Shown: positions 37,480-48,724, counted from the first letter of the stretch. The stretch: DNA of 64,000 nt from Dryas octopetala (GCA_963921425.1 OY992835.1:16368001-16432000); one strand, 5' to 3'. Notes: generated from the sequence alone by a model not told the origin. Numbers and translations are program-made.

Positions 37480-38025
37480 GGGGTATTGTATGGGGTGAAT
37501 TTGGAATTGAGGAGCCCAAATTCAAATATACTTGTTTGGATTTTATTTAACGATGCGATTTAGATTTGGCCCAAAATCATAAATTTCAAATTACACGTGC
37601 GTATTTGAAATCCCACCATCCCATTCTCTTTCTCCCTCTTCTCCGACGACCACCACCGGCCGATCTTCTCCTTACTCCATGTTTTATTTTCTAAAAAATA
37701 AGTACAAAGTGTACGTGGTTGCTAGATTTTGAAACTCCAACCTTATACATACACACAAATAAACTCTCAACAAACTAAACTAAACTTGTGTATGTGTTTA
37801 TTTGTATTTTAAATATTTATCATATATTGTTGAAATAAAAATCATATTTCATATATTTTACTAGTAATCATATGGTTAAATTTTTAAACTGTAAAAAAAA
37901 ATCTTAAACTAAAATATTTAATAAAATCCTCACATTTAAATTTTTTATCCAAACAATAGAATTTTAAATACATATATTTGAAATCCAAACTCAAATCAAA
38001 GAATCCAAAAGGGCCTTAAGAGTGC
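37480..38025. mobile_element. Possible hAT-type MITE
   Basis: The left part (CAAATTCAAATATACTTGTT) and right part (AATACATATATTTGAAATCC) are roughly inverted, with GGCCTG and GGGCCTT near the ends. The boundary is vague and no target duplication is established. No gene is seen. Confidence 0.35.
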
Positions 38026-38134
38026 TGTTGGCTAGTTGTAGCCTGTAGGATTGAGAGCTTGGAACAGCTAGAGAACAAGAACAGGTAAACATTATAATTA
38101 TAAATAAAATTTAATCCACCACAAGGCAACAAAA

Positions 38135-38195
38135 TCTGCTGTAGCACACTTCAAATGGATGTGTTTATCTTCCAGGTTCGACCCCTGGCAGCAGA
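38135..38195 (+). ncRNA. tRNA-like element 9 (compensated acceptor pair)
   Basis: Acceptor stem TCTGCTG/CAGCAGA keeps 7 bp through a C-G to T-A change at a different pair from element 7. T-arm CCAGG-TTCGACC-CCTGG. D-stem GCAC/GTGT can form around a loop with AAATGGAT. CAACAAAA upstream; T7 at 38202-38208. Confidence 0.5.
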
Positions 38196-38336
38196 AAATC
38201 ATTTTTTTCTTTTTTGGGTAGCATTTTCTGTTTTTTCTTTTCTCTATACCGTGCAAAGTAAAAGTACGAAGAAAGGTTAATAGTTTATTAATTATAAATT
38301 AATTTAGTTCCACACTTCCACCACATTGCCACATCA

Positions 38337-38400
38337 TCCGCTGTAGCACACTTTAAATGGATGTGTTAAAAGTCTTCCAGGTTCGACTCCTGGCAGCGGA
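38337..38400 (+). ncRNA. tRNA-like element 10 (best-formed copy)
   Basis: TCCGCTG/CAGCGGA acceptor stem; TA at positions 8-9; GCAC/GTGT D-stem with loop ACTTTAAATGGAT carrying A14- and G18G19-like bases; a 10-base joiner; CCAGG-TTCGACT-CCTGG T-arm. No anticodon arm fits. T5 at 38408-38412. It lies 141 bases after element 9, in tandem. Confidence 0.5.
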
Positions 38401-38459
38401 ATTATTATTTTTATTTTTTTGCCCTCTTTAACTATATTTATTGGATTGAATGAGAAAAG

Positions 38460-38555
38460 GTACTACATCTGCCATTAGAGGATTCACATCTGCCAATGGA
38501 GTTATGCTTTGCTAAAGGGGACATCAAGAGCATTGTTGACAAGTTGTAGGAATGA
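38460..38555 (+). pseudogene. Kinase exon 13 relic, internally deleted
   Basis: GTACTAC joins directly to CATTAGAGGATTCACATCTG and GGGGACATCAAGAGCATTGT, followed by GACAAG, all exon 13 segments. It follows tRNA-like element 10 just as relics follow elements 3 and 5. Confidence 0.65.
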
Positions 38556-39100
38556 GAGCTACAAACAAAGAACAAGAACAGAACAGCTACACACCCAAGT
38601 AGTGCAATGTGAAACCCAGGCACTTGGGGGTTCACAAATAGAATAAAAGGAATAGACCAATTGCAATTAGTCCTGAGCATATAAAATAATCAGAGGATTT
38701 TTTTTTTTTTTGTCTATCACAAATTTAATTTCTGATCATCACTGGAGAGAGTGGGTTTATCAGATGAATATCAAATGAAATGCTGATATGGATGTGGGTT
38801 GAATTAGTGACTATGAACACATTGAAAAATTATTGATGTGGGTTTATCAGATGAATATTATTAATGTTATATTCTACACATATTTGTAGAATATAACATT
38901 AATAATATTCACTCATATTTTAACATATAGGTTGGTTATATCACGTGACAGTATATCAGTTACACAAAATAATTTCTCTTAAACATTACAAGCAATCATT
39001 TGGATAAACATAAATGACATCATAATTTGGAAAAATAAAAGAGTTGAGAATGGGTAAACACCAAATATATATAAAGTTTTTACATCATAGAACAACAAAA

Positions 39101-39162
39101 TTCTCTGTAGCACTCATTAAATGGTTTGAGTTAATTTTCCAGGTTTGACTCTGGGCACCGGA
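39101..39162 (+). ncRNA. tRNA-like element 11, degraded
   Basis: TTCTCTG against CACCGGA pairs poorly. The T-arm region CCAGGTTTGACTCTGGG and TAGCACTC are still visible. T15 follows at 39165. Confidence 0.35.
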
Positions 39163-39200
39163 AATTTTTTTTTTTTTTTCTTCTCTATATATTTTTGCAG

Positions 39201-39270
39201 AAACCTAAAAAAAACTCACAGGTTCAGTTTAAGTTGGAGTAGTTGTTGAAAAATCAAATGAAGACTGATT
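39201..39270 (+). pseudogene. LRR exon 7 relic, second copy
   Basis: After TTTTTGCAG the text AACTCACAGGTTCAGTTTAAG and TTGTTGAAAAATCAAATGAAG resembles gene E exon 7 with losses. It parallels 35019-35095. Confidence 0.6.
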
Positions 39271-39407
39271 GTTAGATAATGAATTGAATCAACTTTTGTA
39301 ATATGTGCTATTGTTTTTATGTCTATGATGAATTTAATTTATCATGATCATCATTCGTTTTTTATTTGTTTTATTTTGAGCATATATATATATAAAGAAA
39401 TAGAGGT

Positions 39408-39604
39408 CTTTTTTTTTGTTTTTGGTAAACAAGAAGGACAAAGGCCCAAGAACAAAACTAACAATTCACTAGACGAGGCCTAGCCAAGCCAATACAATCA
39501 TCAGATAAAACGGAAACACAACTCAGAGGAGGAGTTTCAAGCACAAGCAGACCAAGCTCCAAAGAGTGGCCTAAAGCAGCAAGATGGTCTGCAGCCTGGT
39601 TCTT
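39408..39604 (-). mobile_element. 5'-truncated LINE, 197 bp
   Basis: Flanked by a 13-bp duplication AAGAAATAGAGGT at 39395-39407 and 39605-39617. Read on the - strand it encodes an RNase H-like tail (NQAADHLAALGHSLELG, then GLARPRLV), a short 3' UTR and an A-rich tail ending at 39408. This is the usual product of target-primed LINE insertion with early termination. The paralogous block near 43620 lacks it. Confidence 0.85.
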
Positions 39605-39879
39605 AAGAAATAGAGGTTTTTGAAGATGAAGATAAAGATGAAGATGAAATATAATAGTAAAGTTGACTTGTAATAACAGCAGATTTGCAAATTTATATGA
39701 ACCATTTTTTATTAAGTCTTGTTCTTATTTAAACATTCTTGTTAGATAATGGACTGAAACGAATTTCATCTTATTAACCATACTGAGATTTCTTATAAAA
39801 CTATCATTTATTCACAAAAAGTCAACTAGATTTGGTCTCCTTTAAACTTTGCAGATACTCAAATCCTTTTCTCCTTTAA

Positions 39880-40745
39880 AAAAAAATGGAGGGCCATCAA
39901 ACATTAATCCAAAACCTCTCGGCTGGCCATATGACTTGTCATTTCATTGCACATTTTTGCCTCTCAAAAGGGACTCATCAATCTTATCTCATTCTCAATT
40001 TATGGACAGTTTTCCATTACTAAACTAACTCATCTATAGCTGTCTACCTACTCTAAAAAGTAAATCATTCTCAACTACACACCTGACTACAAAACTTGAA
40101 AACAAAGAAAATGAACCAATATAAAAGGAAGTTAACAAGGCAATCTCAAAAACAACAATCACCCTTCTCCAACACACACAACCCCAAAAACTCACAAAAA
40201 TGTGAAAATTCTCGGCAACTGTTTTGCTCCCAATTCAGCCACTTGGCTTTATTTCTCAAAGTTCTCTTTATTTTCATTTGTTTAGCCTTTCAAGACTCTT
40301 TTAGTTGTATTTCCTTATGCTTATGTTATTTCCTTGTATTTTGGGTTTTTTCAAGAACACATCTTGTTCTTTGAATTTATTTTAATGTTATTTTCCATCA
40401 AACTCTCTTTTAAATTCATGTTGTTATTCTACTTATATTTTGGTTGTTTATTCTCAAAGTTTTAGTCGACCTAGGCAAGAAAAGAACCTAGATAAGCTTT
40501 TCTCGTTCCTTTCCTATCGCACAATATATCTTTGGTTTGAAGTTAGATTTTTAATTTGGCGCATTTATATTTTATTTTTATTTTTCGCATTAAATATTAT
40601 TTTTTTCTAATCAGCTGTTCCAAGCCAATTAGTGGCAAGCTCACACCCAAGTCAAAGGTCGGAAACCTCACCATCACTTATGGCGAGGTATGTTGTGGTT
40701 GATCTTGGCTGTCCATGTGGCCGAGACAATTTTTAGGCCGTAACA
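39880..40745. other. Insertion of about 870 bp relative to the paralogous block
   Basis: Flanking text (GATACTCAAATCCTTTTCT before, GCAACTTGAATTTTGGTCAC after) is contiguous in the sister block near 43895-43955, so the intervening sequence was gained here or lost there. It has no coding features I recognise; the 92-residue frame at 40096-40374 looks spurious. No clear termini were found. Confidence 0.5.
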
Positions 40746-40850
40746 GCAACTTGAATTTTGGTCACTAACATAATTGGAAAATTTTACTTGTATAAGTGCC
40801 AATTCCACTATTCAATCTTCAAATCTTCAAAAGTCATCCAATGTTGAGAC

Positions 40851-40855
<5 letters not shown>

Positions 40856-40943
<88 letters not shown>
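40856..40943. repeat. (CT)n microsatellite
   Basis: About 44 CT dinucleotides following ATGTTGAGACATTT; the sister block has the same repeat at 44031-44082. Confidence 0.95.
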
Positions 40944-40947
<4 letters not shown>

Positions 40948-41311
40948 TTTGTAGTCCTAGCCTCATTTAGCATTACTGTTAAATATTTAGCATTACTGTT
41001 AAAATACATAATAATCTGTTGAAATCATCATATTCCACAAATAGCTAATTAAGAATTTGTAGTAATGACCTCCCATATAAGTTGTGTATCAACCATATTG
41101 TTCTTGCGCCAAAACAAATTTTCTAGCCTAAAAACCAGACCAATAAGCCAAAGCAAACAAAATATCCATATAAATGGGGTGATATATCTTGCAAAGCAAA
41201 AGAGTGAAGAAAGGTTCAGATATAAATAGACATAAAGGCATAAATAAAAATAGAAGACTGAAGAAAGGTTAACATCATAAATTAATTTTTATACATTAAT
41301 TTCCAACAAAA

Positions 41312-41380
41312 TACAATGTAGCAATGTAGCACAATGCAAATGGAAATGTTATTCTTCCAAGTTCGATTTCTGGCAGTGGA
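41312..41380 (+). ncRNA. tRNA-like element 12, degraded
   Basis: Sister of element 7 in the duplicated block. A short internal duplication (GTAGCAAT then GTAGCACAAT) lies in the 5' half. The 5' acceptor strand is changed; CAGTGGA remains. T5 at 41392. Confidence 0.35.
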
Positions 41381-41621
41381 AGAAGTCTTTCTTTTTAATT
41401 CCTCCTTAATTATATTTATTGGATCGAATTATAAAAACTGAAACCTCTACTTATAAAAATCACAAAAATTAAATGCTAATCAATAATGACTATGAAAAAA
41501 ATTCCGATCAACAAGGAATTATTTGGGTAAATATAAATGACGTGATGTATCTTTCAATGTAAAAGGGTGAAAAATAGTCAAATATTATAAAATAATTTTA
41601 TTTCACCATACAACAACCCAA

Positions 41622-41682
41622 TCCGCTGTAGCACAATTTAATTGGAATTGATAATTATCCAGGTTCGACTCCTGGCAGCGGA
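41622..41682 (+). ncRNA. tRNA-like element 13
   Basis: Perfect TCCGCTG/CAGCGGA acceptor stem and CCAGG-TTCGACT-CCTGG T-arm; AATTGG in the D-loop position. CAACAACCCAA upstream; T7 at 41690-41696. Confidence 0.5.
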
Positions 41683-41792
41683 AAAAAACTTTTTTTCTTT
41701 TTGTCCTTTTTAAATATATGTGGATGTCTAAAGCAATCCCGTTAGTTACTTAGTTGTGCCATAATCAAATTATCTAAGCCTTGTATATATTT

Positions 41793-42034
41793 TGTTACTT
41801 GAGTTTAATTAGGCTTAATTGATTGTAATTAATTAACATGGAATCAACTTAGTTGATTAATTTAGCTTGATTGTGATTAGTTGTAATTATCCTATTAGAT
41901 TTAGCTTTGTAAACATTATAAATACCTCCATTAGAGATGAATAACTTGTTCATCTTCTTTCGTTTTGGAGTTGAGATAAAGCTTCCTCCGGAGATGAATA
42001 AAGATCATCAAATTCTCATCATAGTTTCTACACA
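41793..42034 (+). repeat. Possible solo LTR relic
   Basis: Begins TGTTACTTGAGTTTAATTAG and ends TTTCTACACA, with ATTATAAATACC in the middle, the look of a small copia LTR. A diverged counterpart lies at about 36160-36290. No target duplication was found, so this is tentative. Confidence 0.3.
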
Positions 42035-42418
42035 TACTGTTGATGCAAAAAATTGGATCAACAAGGATAATGCCTAAATCACACAAATACACAAAAGAAC
42101 ATACAAATTTATAGTAGTTCATCCAACTCATAATTCAGAGTTTTTTAGCAACATCTATATTATTGTCGGTTTTAACTATAATTGAGAAAATATTACATTT
42201 TATATAAAGAGCTTTGTGTACGTATAAGTAAAAAAGGTTAAAACATGATAATGGGTGGAGGGTGAAAGGGCCATTTTATATATAAATAAGGGATCCTCCC
42301 CTTTACATTTAGGCTAATGTATTTGGGCCATCACACATACACATACATATTAGTTTTTCTAATATAAAAACATAGTAATAAGCTGTGATCTGAGTTGCAT
42401 ATATGGTTTGGTTTGCAG

Positions 42419-42565
42419 GTACTGCATAACAAACTGGTTAAACAAAAAAAGTGATGCATATAGGTGATATTGAAAACCCATGAGAGCATTCTCATTAGCC
42501 AAAGAGTTAGTGCGATGCTTGCTAATTAAATGGGACATTAAGAGCGTTGGTGGCTAGTTGTAGCT
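42419..42565 (+). pseudogene. Kinase exon 13 relic in the second block
   Basis: After GGTTTGCAG the text GTACTGCATAACAAACTGGT, AAAAGTGATGCATATAGG and CCCATGAGAGCATTC follows exon 13 with indels. Paralogue of 37323-37440. Confidence 0.7.
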
Positions 42566-43003
42566 TCAAACAGAGAAGAAGAACAGAACATCTACAAACC
42601 CAAGTAGAGCTATGTGAAACCCACGCACTTTTGGGGTTCAAAAATAGAGCAAAAGGAATAGTCCAACTGCAGCTAGTATCACAATAAATGCTTGAGCGTA
42701 TAAATAACCAGAGGTACTTTTTTTTCTTTTTTACTTTTTGTCTATCATGCATTTAATTTATCATCATCAGCATGGGTGAGAGTGGGTCAATCAGATGAAT
42801 ATTACAGATAACTTGTTTAAATAAATGTCTGTAGAGAAATCTAAGGAACAAATATTGAATTGCTGATATGGCTGTGGCTAGCTTGTGTTGGTGACTCTAA
42901 ACATCACAAGGATTAAATGCTTTTTGTTAAATATAAATGATGTGATAATATTAGAAAATAAAAGAGTGAAGAAAGGTAAGTACTACATTATAAATAAATT
43001 TTT

Positions 43004-43148
43004 GATAACCGAGGATGTTCTGAGCCAGCTTTCGCGCACTGAACTAATCCATTGGGTCGGTCAAAGGCTAGCAATCCATGCCGGGCCTAAAGAATTCACG
43101 ATTTTACCTTCCTTTCTGTCTGAGGATCGAACTGAAGACTCAAAAAAT
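43004..43148 (-). mobile_element. Au-like SINE fragment
   Basis: On the - strand the end reads CAGTGCGCGAAAGCTGGCTC then CCTCGGTTATCAAAA, which resembles the 3' region of Au-type plant SINEs; AGTTCGATCCT is box-B-like. It interrupts the AT-rich leader upstream of tRNA-like element 14. The 5' part appears missing. Confidence 0.45.
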
Positions 43149-43177
43149 TAATTTTAATACACTAGAAAGCAATAATA

Positions 43178-43343
43178 TTCGCTGTAGCACTCTTTAATTA
43201 CATGGTGTGAGTTAACCTTCCGGGTTTGACGAGAGAATCTTCAGTGGGGCGTGCCCTAGTGGGGCATCTCTCACATGAGGTGGGACTCACATGGTAGGCA
43301 TGCTCCATACAAGATTTATCTGGGTTTGACTCCCGGCAGCGGA
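43178..43343 (+). ncRNA. tRNA-like element 14, split by an insertion
   Basis: The 5' half TTCGCTGTAGCAC and the 3' half TTTGACTCCCGGCAGCGGA are separated by a 91-bp insertion at 43231-43321. Ignoring the insertion, 7-bp pairing TTCGCTG/CAGCGGA (one wobble) and the T-arm would form. T5 at 43364. Confidence 0.4.
43231..43321. mobile_element. 91-bp insertion with 9-bp duplication
   Basis: GGGTTTGAC occurs at 43222-43230 and again at 43322-43330. The insert contains GTGGGGCGTGCCCTAGTGGGGC and short inverted GAGAGA/TCTCTC motifs. It is probably a small or truncated MITE; the 9-bp duplication suggests a MULE type. Confidence 0.6.
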
Positions 43344-44026
43344 AATTAATTAATTCTATTCTCTTTTTCTTCTTTGTTTTACTTTCCTTAATTATATTGA
43401 TTGAATTATAAAAATCAAAACGATTAAATGCTAACCCGACCAAAGTCTCACTCATAACTTGGGAGAGGTACCAATGCTAATTAATCAGTAGAAAATGAAC
43501 TGAATCTACTTTTGTAGTATGTAATATTTTTTCATGTCTATGATGAATTTAATTTATCATGATTATCACTAATTTTTTATTATTATTTTTTATATTTTGA
43601 GCATATAAATAAACAGAGGTCTTATCTTACCAAAAAAATAACCAGAGGTCAATATGAAATATAATAGTACAGTTGACTTGTATTAACAGCAGATTTTGCA
43701 AATTTAAATGAACCATCTTTTACTGATTCTTGTTCTTATTCAAACATTCATGTTAGATGTTGGATTGAAGGGAGTTTTTGAGATTTCTGACCAATTCTAT
43801 CACATTCTTCAGCTCATAAAAGTATATTTTATCATCACAAGTTGCCATTTGACTAACAAAAAGTCAACTAGTTTTGGTCTCCTTAAAACTTTGAAGATAC
43901 TCCAATCCTTTTCTGCCATGATGCAATGAAGCTGCAACACGAATTTTGGTCACTATTAAATTTTACTTGTACAAGTGCCAATTGCACTATTCAATCTGCA
44001 AATCTTGACAAAGTCATCCAATGTTG

Positions 44027-44030
<4 letters not shown>

Positions 44031-44082
<52 letters not shown>
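44031..44082. repeat. (CT)n microsatellite in the second block
   Basis: About 25 CT dinucleotides after CAATGTTGAGAT, matching the repeat at 40856-40943. Confidence 0.95.
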
Positions 44083-44084
<2 letters not shown>

Positions 44085-44609
44085 ATTTTTAGTTCTTGCT
44101 GATTCAGCATTACTGCTAAAATCCATAATAATGATCTGTTGGAATCATCTTATTCCATAAAAAACTAACAAAACAGAAGTTTATTATAGAATGAGTGTTT
44201 AAGAAAGGAAGCTCATAGGCTATGAACACAATAAGGATGCAGTTTTCTAATCATATATATGTGTAATTTAATGTAATCAGAGTTGTACATCTTGAGGAGC
44301 TGACCAACAGCTAGCATCGACACATTCTCGAAGGTCTGAGTCTAACCAACCCTACAAAAAATATGTGTTGCCCCTTCAACATCATTGAGTTAATCAATTA
44401 TTGGTGCATCACAACAACTAAACATAACAAGAACGTTTGAACAAAAATTAATCTTCATAATCTCTTTGCCACATGTACGTGGTATATATAATTGTTATAT
44501 ATGTTTGTCAATATTAATATTTATATAAGTAGCATATAGAAAATATAAATGCAATATGAGATGATATTGCTGGACATACTTTCATTTTTGTTGTCCCCAA
44601 CAAGCAATT
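44083..44609 (+). promoter_or_regulatory. 5' flank of gene E
   Basis: AT-rich upstream region with TATATAAT-like strings near 44484-44532. No other gene is seen. It is not alignable by eye with the promoters of A, C or D. Confidence 0.4.
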
Positions 44610-47600
44610 ATGACAATGCTGGGGAAATTGAGTCATTTCCTGTATGCATTGTCTGGTTTGATTACACTAGTACTTACAGTTCATGGCCAGGATCAAACAG
44701 GTATATGAATTTTTAAGAGCAAAAGTTTAGTTTCAAGTTTGGTTCTTATTGTATAACTAATAAGGCATGCATCTCTCTTGTCTATCTGTCTAAGGCTTCA
44801 TTAGTATAGACTGTGGTCTACCAGCTAATTCTAGCTATACCGAGCAGACAACAGGCTTATTCTACATTTCGGATGCAACTTTTGTGGACACTGGTGAAAG
44901 TAAGCTCCTATTGCTTGAACAGAGAAATGGCCACCAACAGCAGCTTTGGTATCTCAGATACTTTCCTGAAGGAATCCGGAACTGTTACTCCATAGACATA
45001 ATAAGTGGCACCAAATATTTGATCCGAGCAACGTTCTTTTTCGGGAACTACAATGGCCAAACTAAGGCACCACGGTTTGATCTGTATCTTGGAGCTAATT
45101 TTTGGGATACAATAGATTCAAACAACACAATGAGGGAGATGATACATGTCCCTTTGCAGGACTATGTACATGTTTGTCTGGTGAACACCGGATCTGGGAC
45201 TCCGTATATATCAGCAATAGAATTAAGGCCTTTGAATAATACAACTTATCAGGCTCAAATGGGGTCCTTGTCACTCTTCACACGGGTAGACACGGGTTCA
45301 ATAACTAATGAAACATACAGGTGAGTCCATCTTATTTGAAATGAACTCATTTAATCATATGTTTATGTTCTCTTTGCTTATATTTGTACATAATATTTCT
45401 GTTTAGGTATAAAGATGATGCTCTTGATCGCAAGTGGTATCCATTTCATAAAAAAAAATGGACACAAGTAACTACCTCGCTAGCAGTCAATGAGTCTGAA
45501 AGTAACGATTACCAACTACCACCTGCTGTCATGAGCACTGCTGCTATACCGACAATTGCAAGTGAACCCTTGAGTTTTTGGTGGTATCCAACTAATAACA
45601 ATACCCAATATTATGTCTACTTGCACTTTGCTGAAGTTGTAAAGCTTCAAACCAACCAGTCTAGACTTTTGAGCATTACATGGAATGGAGAGCCCTTCTA
45701 TAAGCCTTTTGTTCCGCCGTACTTATACTCAACAACCATATACACCACATATGCTTTAACTGGAGAACTGCATAATTTTTCAATCTTTCAGGTTGGGAAC
45801 TCTACCCTTCCACCCATCATCAATGCCATTGAGGTTTACGAACTTGTTGAGTCCTTACAGCCAGAAACAAACCAAGAAGATGGTATGTAAAGTTTCCATA
45901 CACATGATCTCCACTTTCTACTGCTATTATATATATGACTGAATTAGTGAAGATTTTCTTTGTTCATCTGAAAATATTAGTTCGCTCCATCAAAAACATC
46001 AAGTTAACCTATGGAGTGAAGAGAAATTGGCAAGGCGATCCATGTGCTCCACCAAAGTTCTTGTGGGAAGGGTTAAACTGCAGCTATGATGGTTATGATC
46101 CCCCCAGAATCATATCCTTGTAAGTATACATGATCACATAAATTAACTTCCCTTTTTCTTTTCTTTTTTGCATATTCATCCACTTATATATATGTCTTAG
46201 TAAAGTTATGTAAAATGAAATGCAGGAACTTGTCCTCTAGTGGGTTAACCGGGGAAATAGCTCCATCTTTATCAAAGCTCACAATGCTACAGACTTTGTA
46301 AGTCTGTGTTCTGTCTCTGATAATTCAATGATTAATGGGAAGGGTGACTGAGTAAATTCTAATTGCTCATTTCAGGGATTTATCAAATAACAATTTAACA
46401 GGATCTGTGCCAGACTTTTTGTCTCAATTACCAAGCTTAAAAATTCTGTAAGTTATTTGGATTTGAAGCTGATACATCAAATGCTTTGTTATAACTTCAA
46501 TATAAGTATGTTGATATATATATGTATGTATTGCTCTACCTATGCAGAAACTTGGAGAAAAACAAGCTCACAGGTTCGGTTCCAGTTGGACTACTTGACA
46601 AATCAAATGATGGTTCGCTATCATTAAGGTGTGACCATGAACCTTGTATAAACTTATTGAATTTTCTGTAGAAACTAAATGATTATGAGTTATACAATCT
46701 GCATCTGATATTAAATAGGATCCAAGGTATTTATAATTTCAAGTCTTACTTATGTTGCCACTGTCTGTATTGATGCCAGCTTATGTGGAAATCAAAATCT
46801 AACTGCACCGATTTCCTGCGGAAAGGAAACAAATATTATGAAGAAGAAGAAGAAGGACAATTTTGTTGTTCCAGTAGTAGCGTCAATTGCTGGAATTATC
46901 ATCCTTTTATTAGTGGTGGCAGCTGTTTGGTGGGGCTTGAAAAGGAAAAGAAAACATGGTAGGATACTAATATATTTGTTAAACAATAATGGGATAAATT
47001 TGTATATACAAGATGCAAGCATCGGTGTATAAAAAAATTAAGAATGCTTTCTCTATGAATATATGATCATACAACTTGTTTTGATCTCAGTAGAACCAGA
47101 TGTTATTGATTCAAGACCAAGCATTCAGCAAGGGTCAGTGGAGTCATCTCAACACCAATTTACGTACTCTGAGGTAGTCAAGATCACCAAAAATTTTGAG
47201 AGGACTCTTGGTAGAGGTGGATTTGGAACAGTTTCTTATGGCCGCATAGATAATGTTGAAGTAGCTGTGAAGATGCTCTCCCCATCATCCATTCAAGGAT
47301 ATCATGAATTTCATTCAGAGGTATGTAATTACTATAATGAATTTCATTGAAGGATAGAAAAAGTTGAGCTCAATCATCTACTCTATTTTTTATTTTATTT
47401 TTTGGCTGACATATACTCTAAATTAACATACTGCTGTTTTGAAGGTTAAGCTTCTCATGAGAGTTCATCACAGAAACTTGACAAGCCTTGTTGGATATTG
47501 CAATGATGGAAACAATTTAGGGCTCATCTATGAATACATGGCTAATGGAAACTTACACAAACGTCTTTCAGGTTTGGCTTATTGGCTGGAATTGAAATTT

Positions 47601-48724
47601 TTTTTCTTTTTTCTTTAATGAAAGAGAAACAACAAAGCCTCAAAGCAGCTACCAACAAAACTCAGGACAATCTCAACATGCAAATAAATAACAACTACAT
47701 CAACCGGCTCTTAACACATAAAATCTCTTGCAACAATCAATAACTTATCAAAATTGTGCACTTCCAATCCTTGAAATCCGTTTTTTATGGATGAAATGAT
47801 GAATACTTTTTACCATGCTGCTTTTTTATATCGCTACATGGTTGAGGTTCCTTTAATTAGATGGACCAAGGAAAAGAACTGATATGCTATCTACAAATGC
47901 AGATAGCAGTTCAAATATGTTGAGTTGGGCAGACAGGCTTCGGATCGCAGTTGATGCAGCTCATGGTCAGCAAGTAGAAATTTCCATAGTCTCTTCATAG
48001 CATCTCTTATTTGTTATCTTTTGTAACATGTGTTGTGAAATTTTTTGAAACGTAGGATTGGAGTACATGCACTATGGTTGTAGACCTCCTATAATCCACA
48101 GAGATGTGAAATCTTCAAATATCTTGTTGAATCAGAACTTTCAAGCCAAACTATCTGATTTTGGCCTATCCAGAAATTTCCCTGCTGAGGATGGGAGTCA
48201 TGTATGGACACGTGTTGCCGGCACTCCTGGGTACCTTGACCCTGAGTAAGTATATTTGGCTTTAAGTTTACACATCATCTTTAGTATATTAATAATTTTC
48301 AGTGAAGCAAGATTAAATTAAATAAAGCAACCAGAAGAACAGAAAAAAGGTACTATAAGTGGATGTTTTAGCAAATTATTTTCAGAATATATGATTTGAG
48401 TTTCATGGTTTGCTTTACAGGTACTACCAATCAAACATGTTAAATGAGAAAAGTGATGTTTATAGCTTTGGGATTGTGCTGCTGGAGATAATCACAAACC
48501 GCCCTATTATATCAAAGACGCATGAGAAAATTCACATTGCTCAATGGGCTAGTTTCATGATTGAGAAAGGGGACATTAACAGTATTGCTGATCCAAGGCT
48601 AAAAGGAAACTTTGATAGTAACTCTGTCTGGAAAGCTGTTGAAATAGCCGTGGCTTGTGTAACTTCAAATTCCATCAACAGGCCAACCATGAGTGAGGTA
48701 GTGATCAAGCTAAAGGAGTGCTAG
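44610..48724 (+). CDS. Malectin-like LRR receptor kinase, gene E (13 exons, 849 aa), C-tail lost
   Basis: Older paralogue. Exons: 44610-44700, 44795-45320, 45407-45882, 45981-46119, 46226-46297, 46376-46447, 46548-46628, 46780-46958, 47091-47320, 47445-47571, 47903-47965, 48056-48245 and 48421-48724. It has a signal peptide, malectin-like region, WQGDPC hinge, LRR exons, transmembrane helix ([20 protein letters not shown]) and an RD kinase with GRGGFG 586-591, Lys606, HRDVK 700-704 and DFG 720-722. The P-loop continues TVSYG instead of TVYHG. Intron 9 has a normal GT. A TAG at 48722-48724 replaces a Leu codon of the paralogues; 35 more codons stay in frame behind it. The kinase domain is complete, so the protein may still work without the tail. 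The second Met (ATG at 44616) is an alternative start. Confidence 0.85.

Noticed and set aside
10675-43343. Calling the tRNA-like units genuine tRNA genes
   Set aside because: There is no anticodon arm and the length is about 60 bases, so decoding is not possible; a split or intron-containing form is not visible.
10675-43343. Calling the tRNA-like units SINEs
   Set aside because: I see no target duplications, no body beyond the T-arm and no A-rich tail; but a decayed SINE head cannot be fully excluded.
47580-47860. Possible LINE tail in intron 10 of gene E
   Set aside because: A T-rich start followed by AACAACAAAGCCTC hints at one, but no coding match or target duplication was found.
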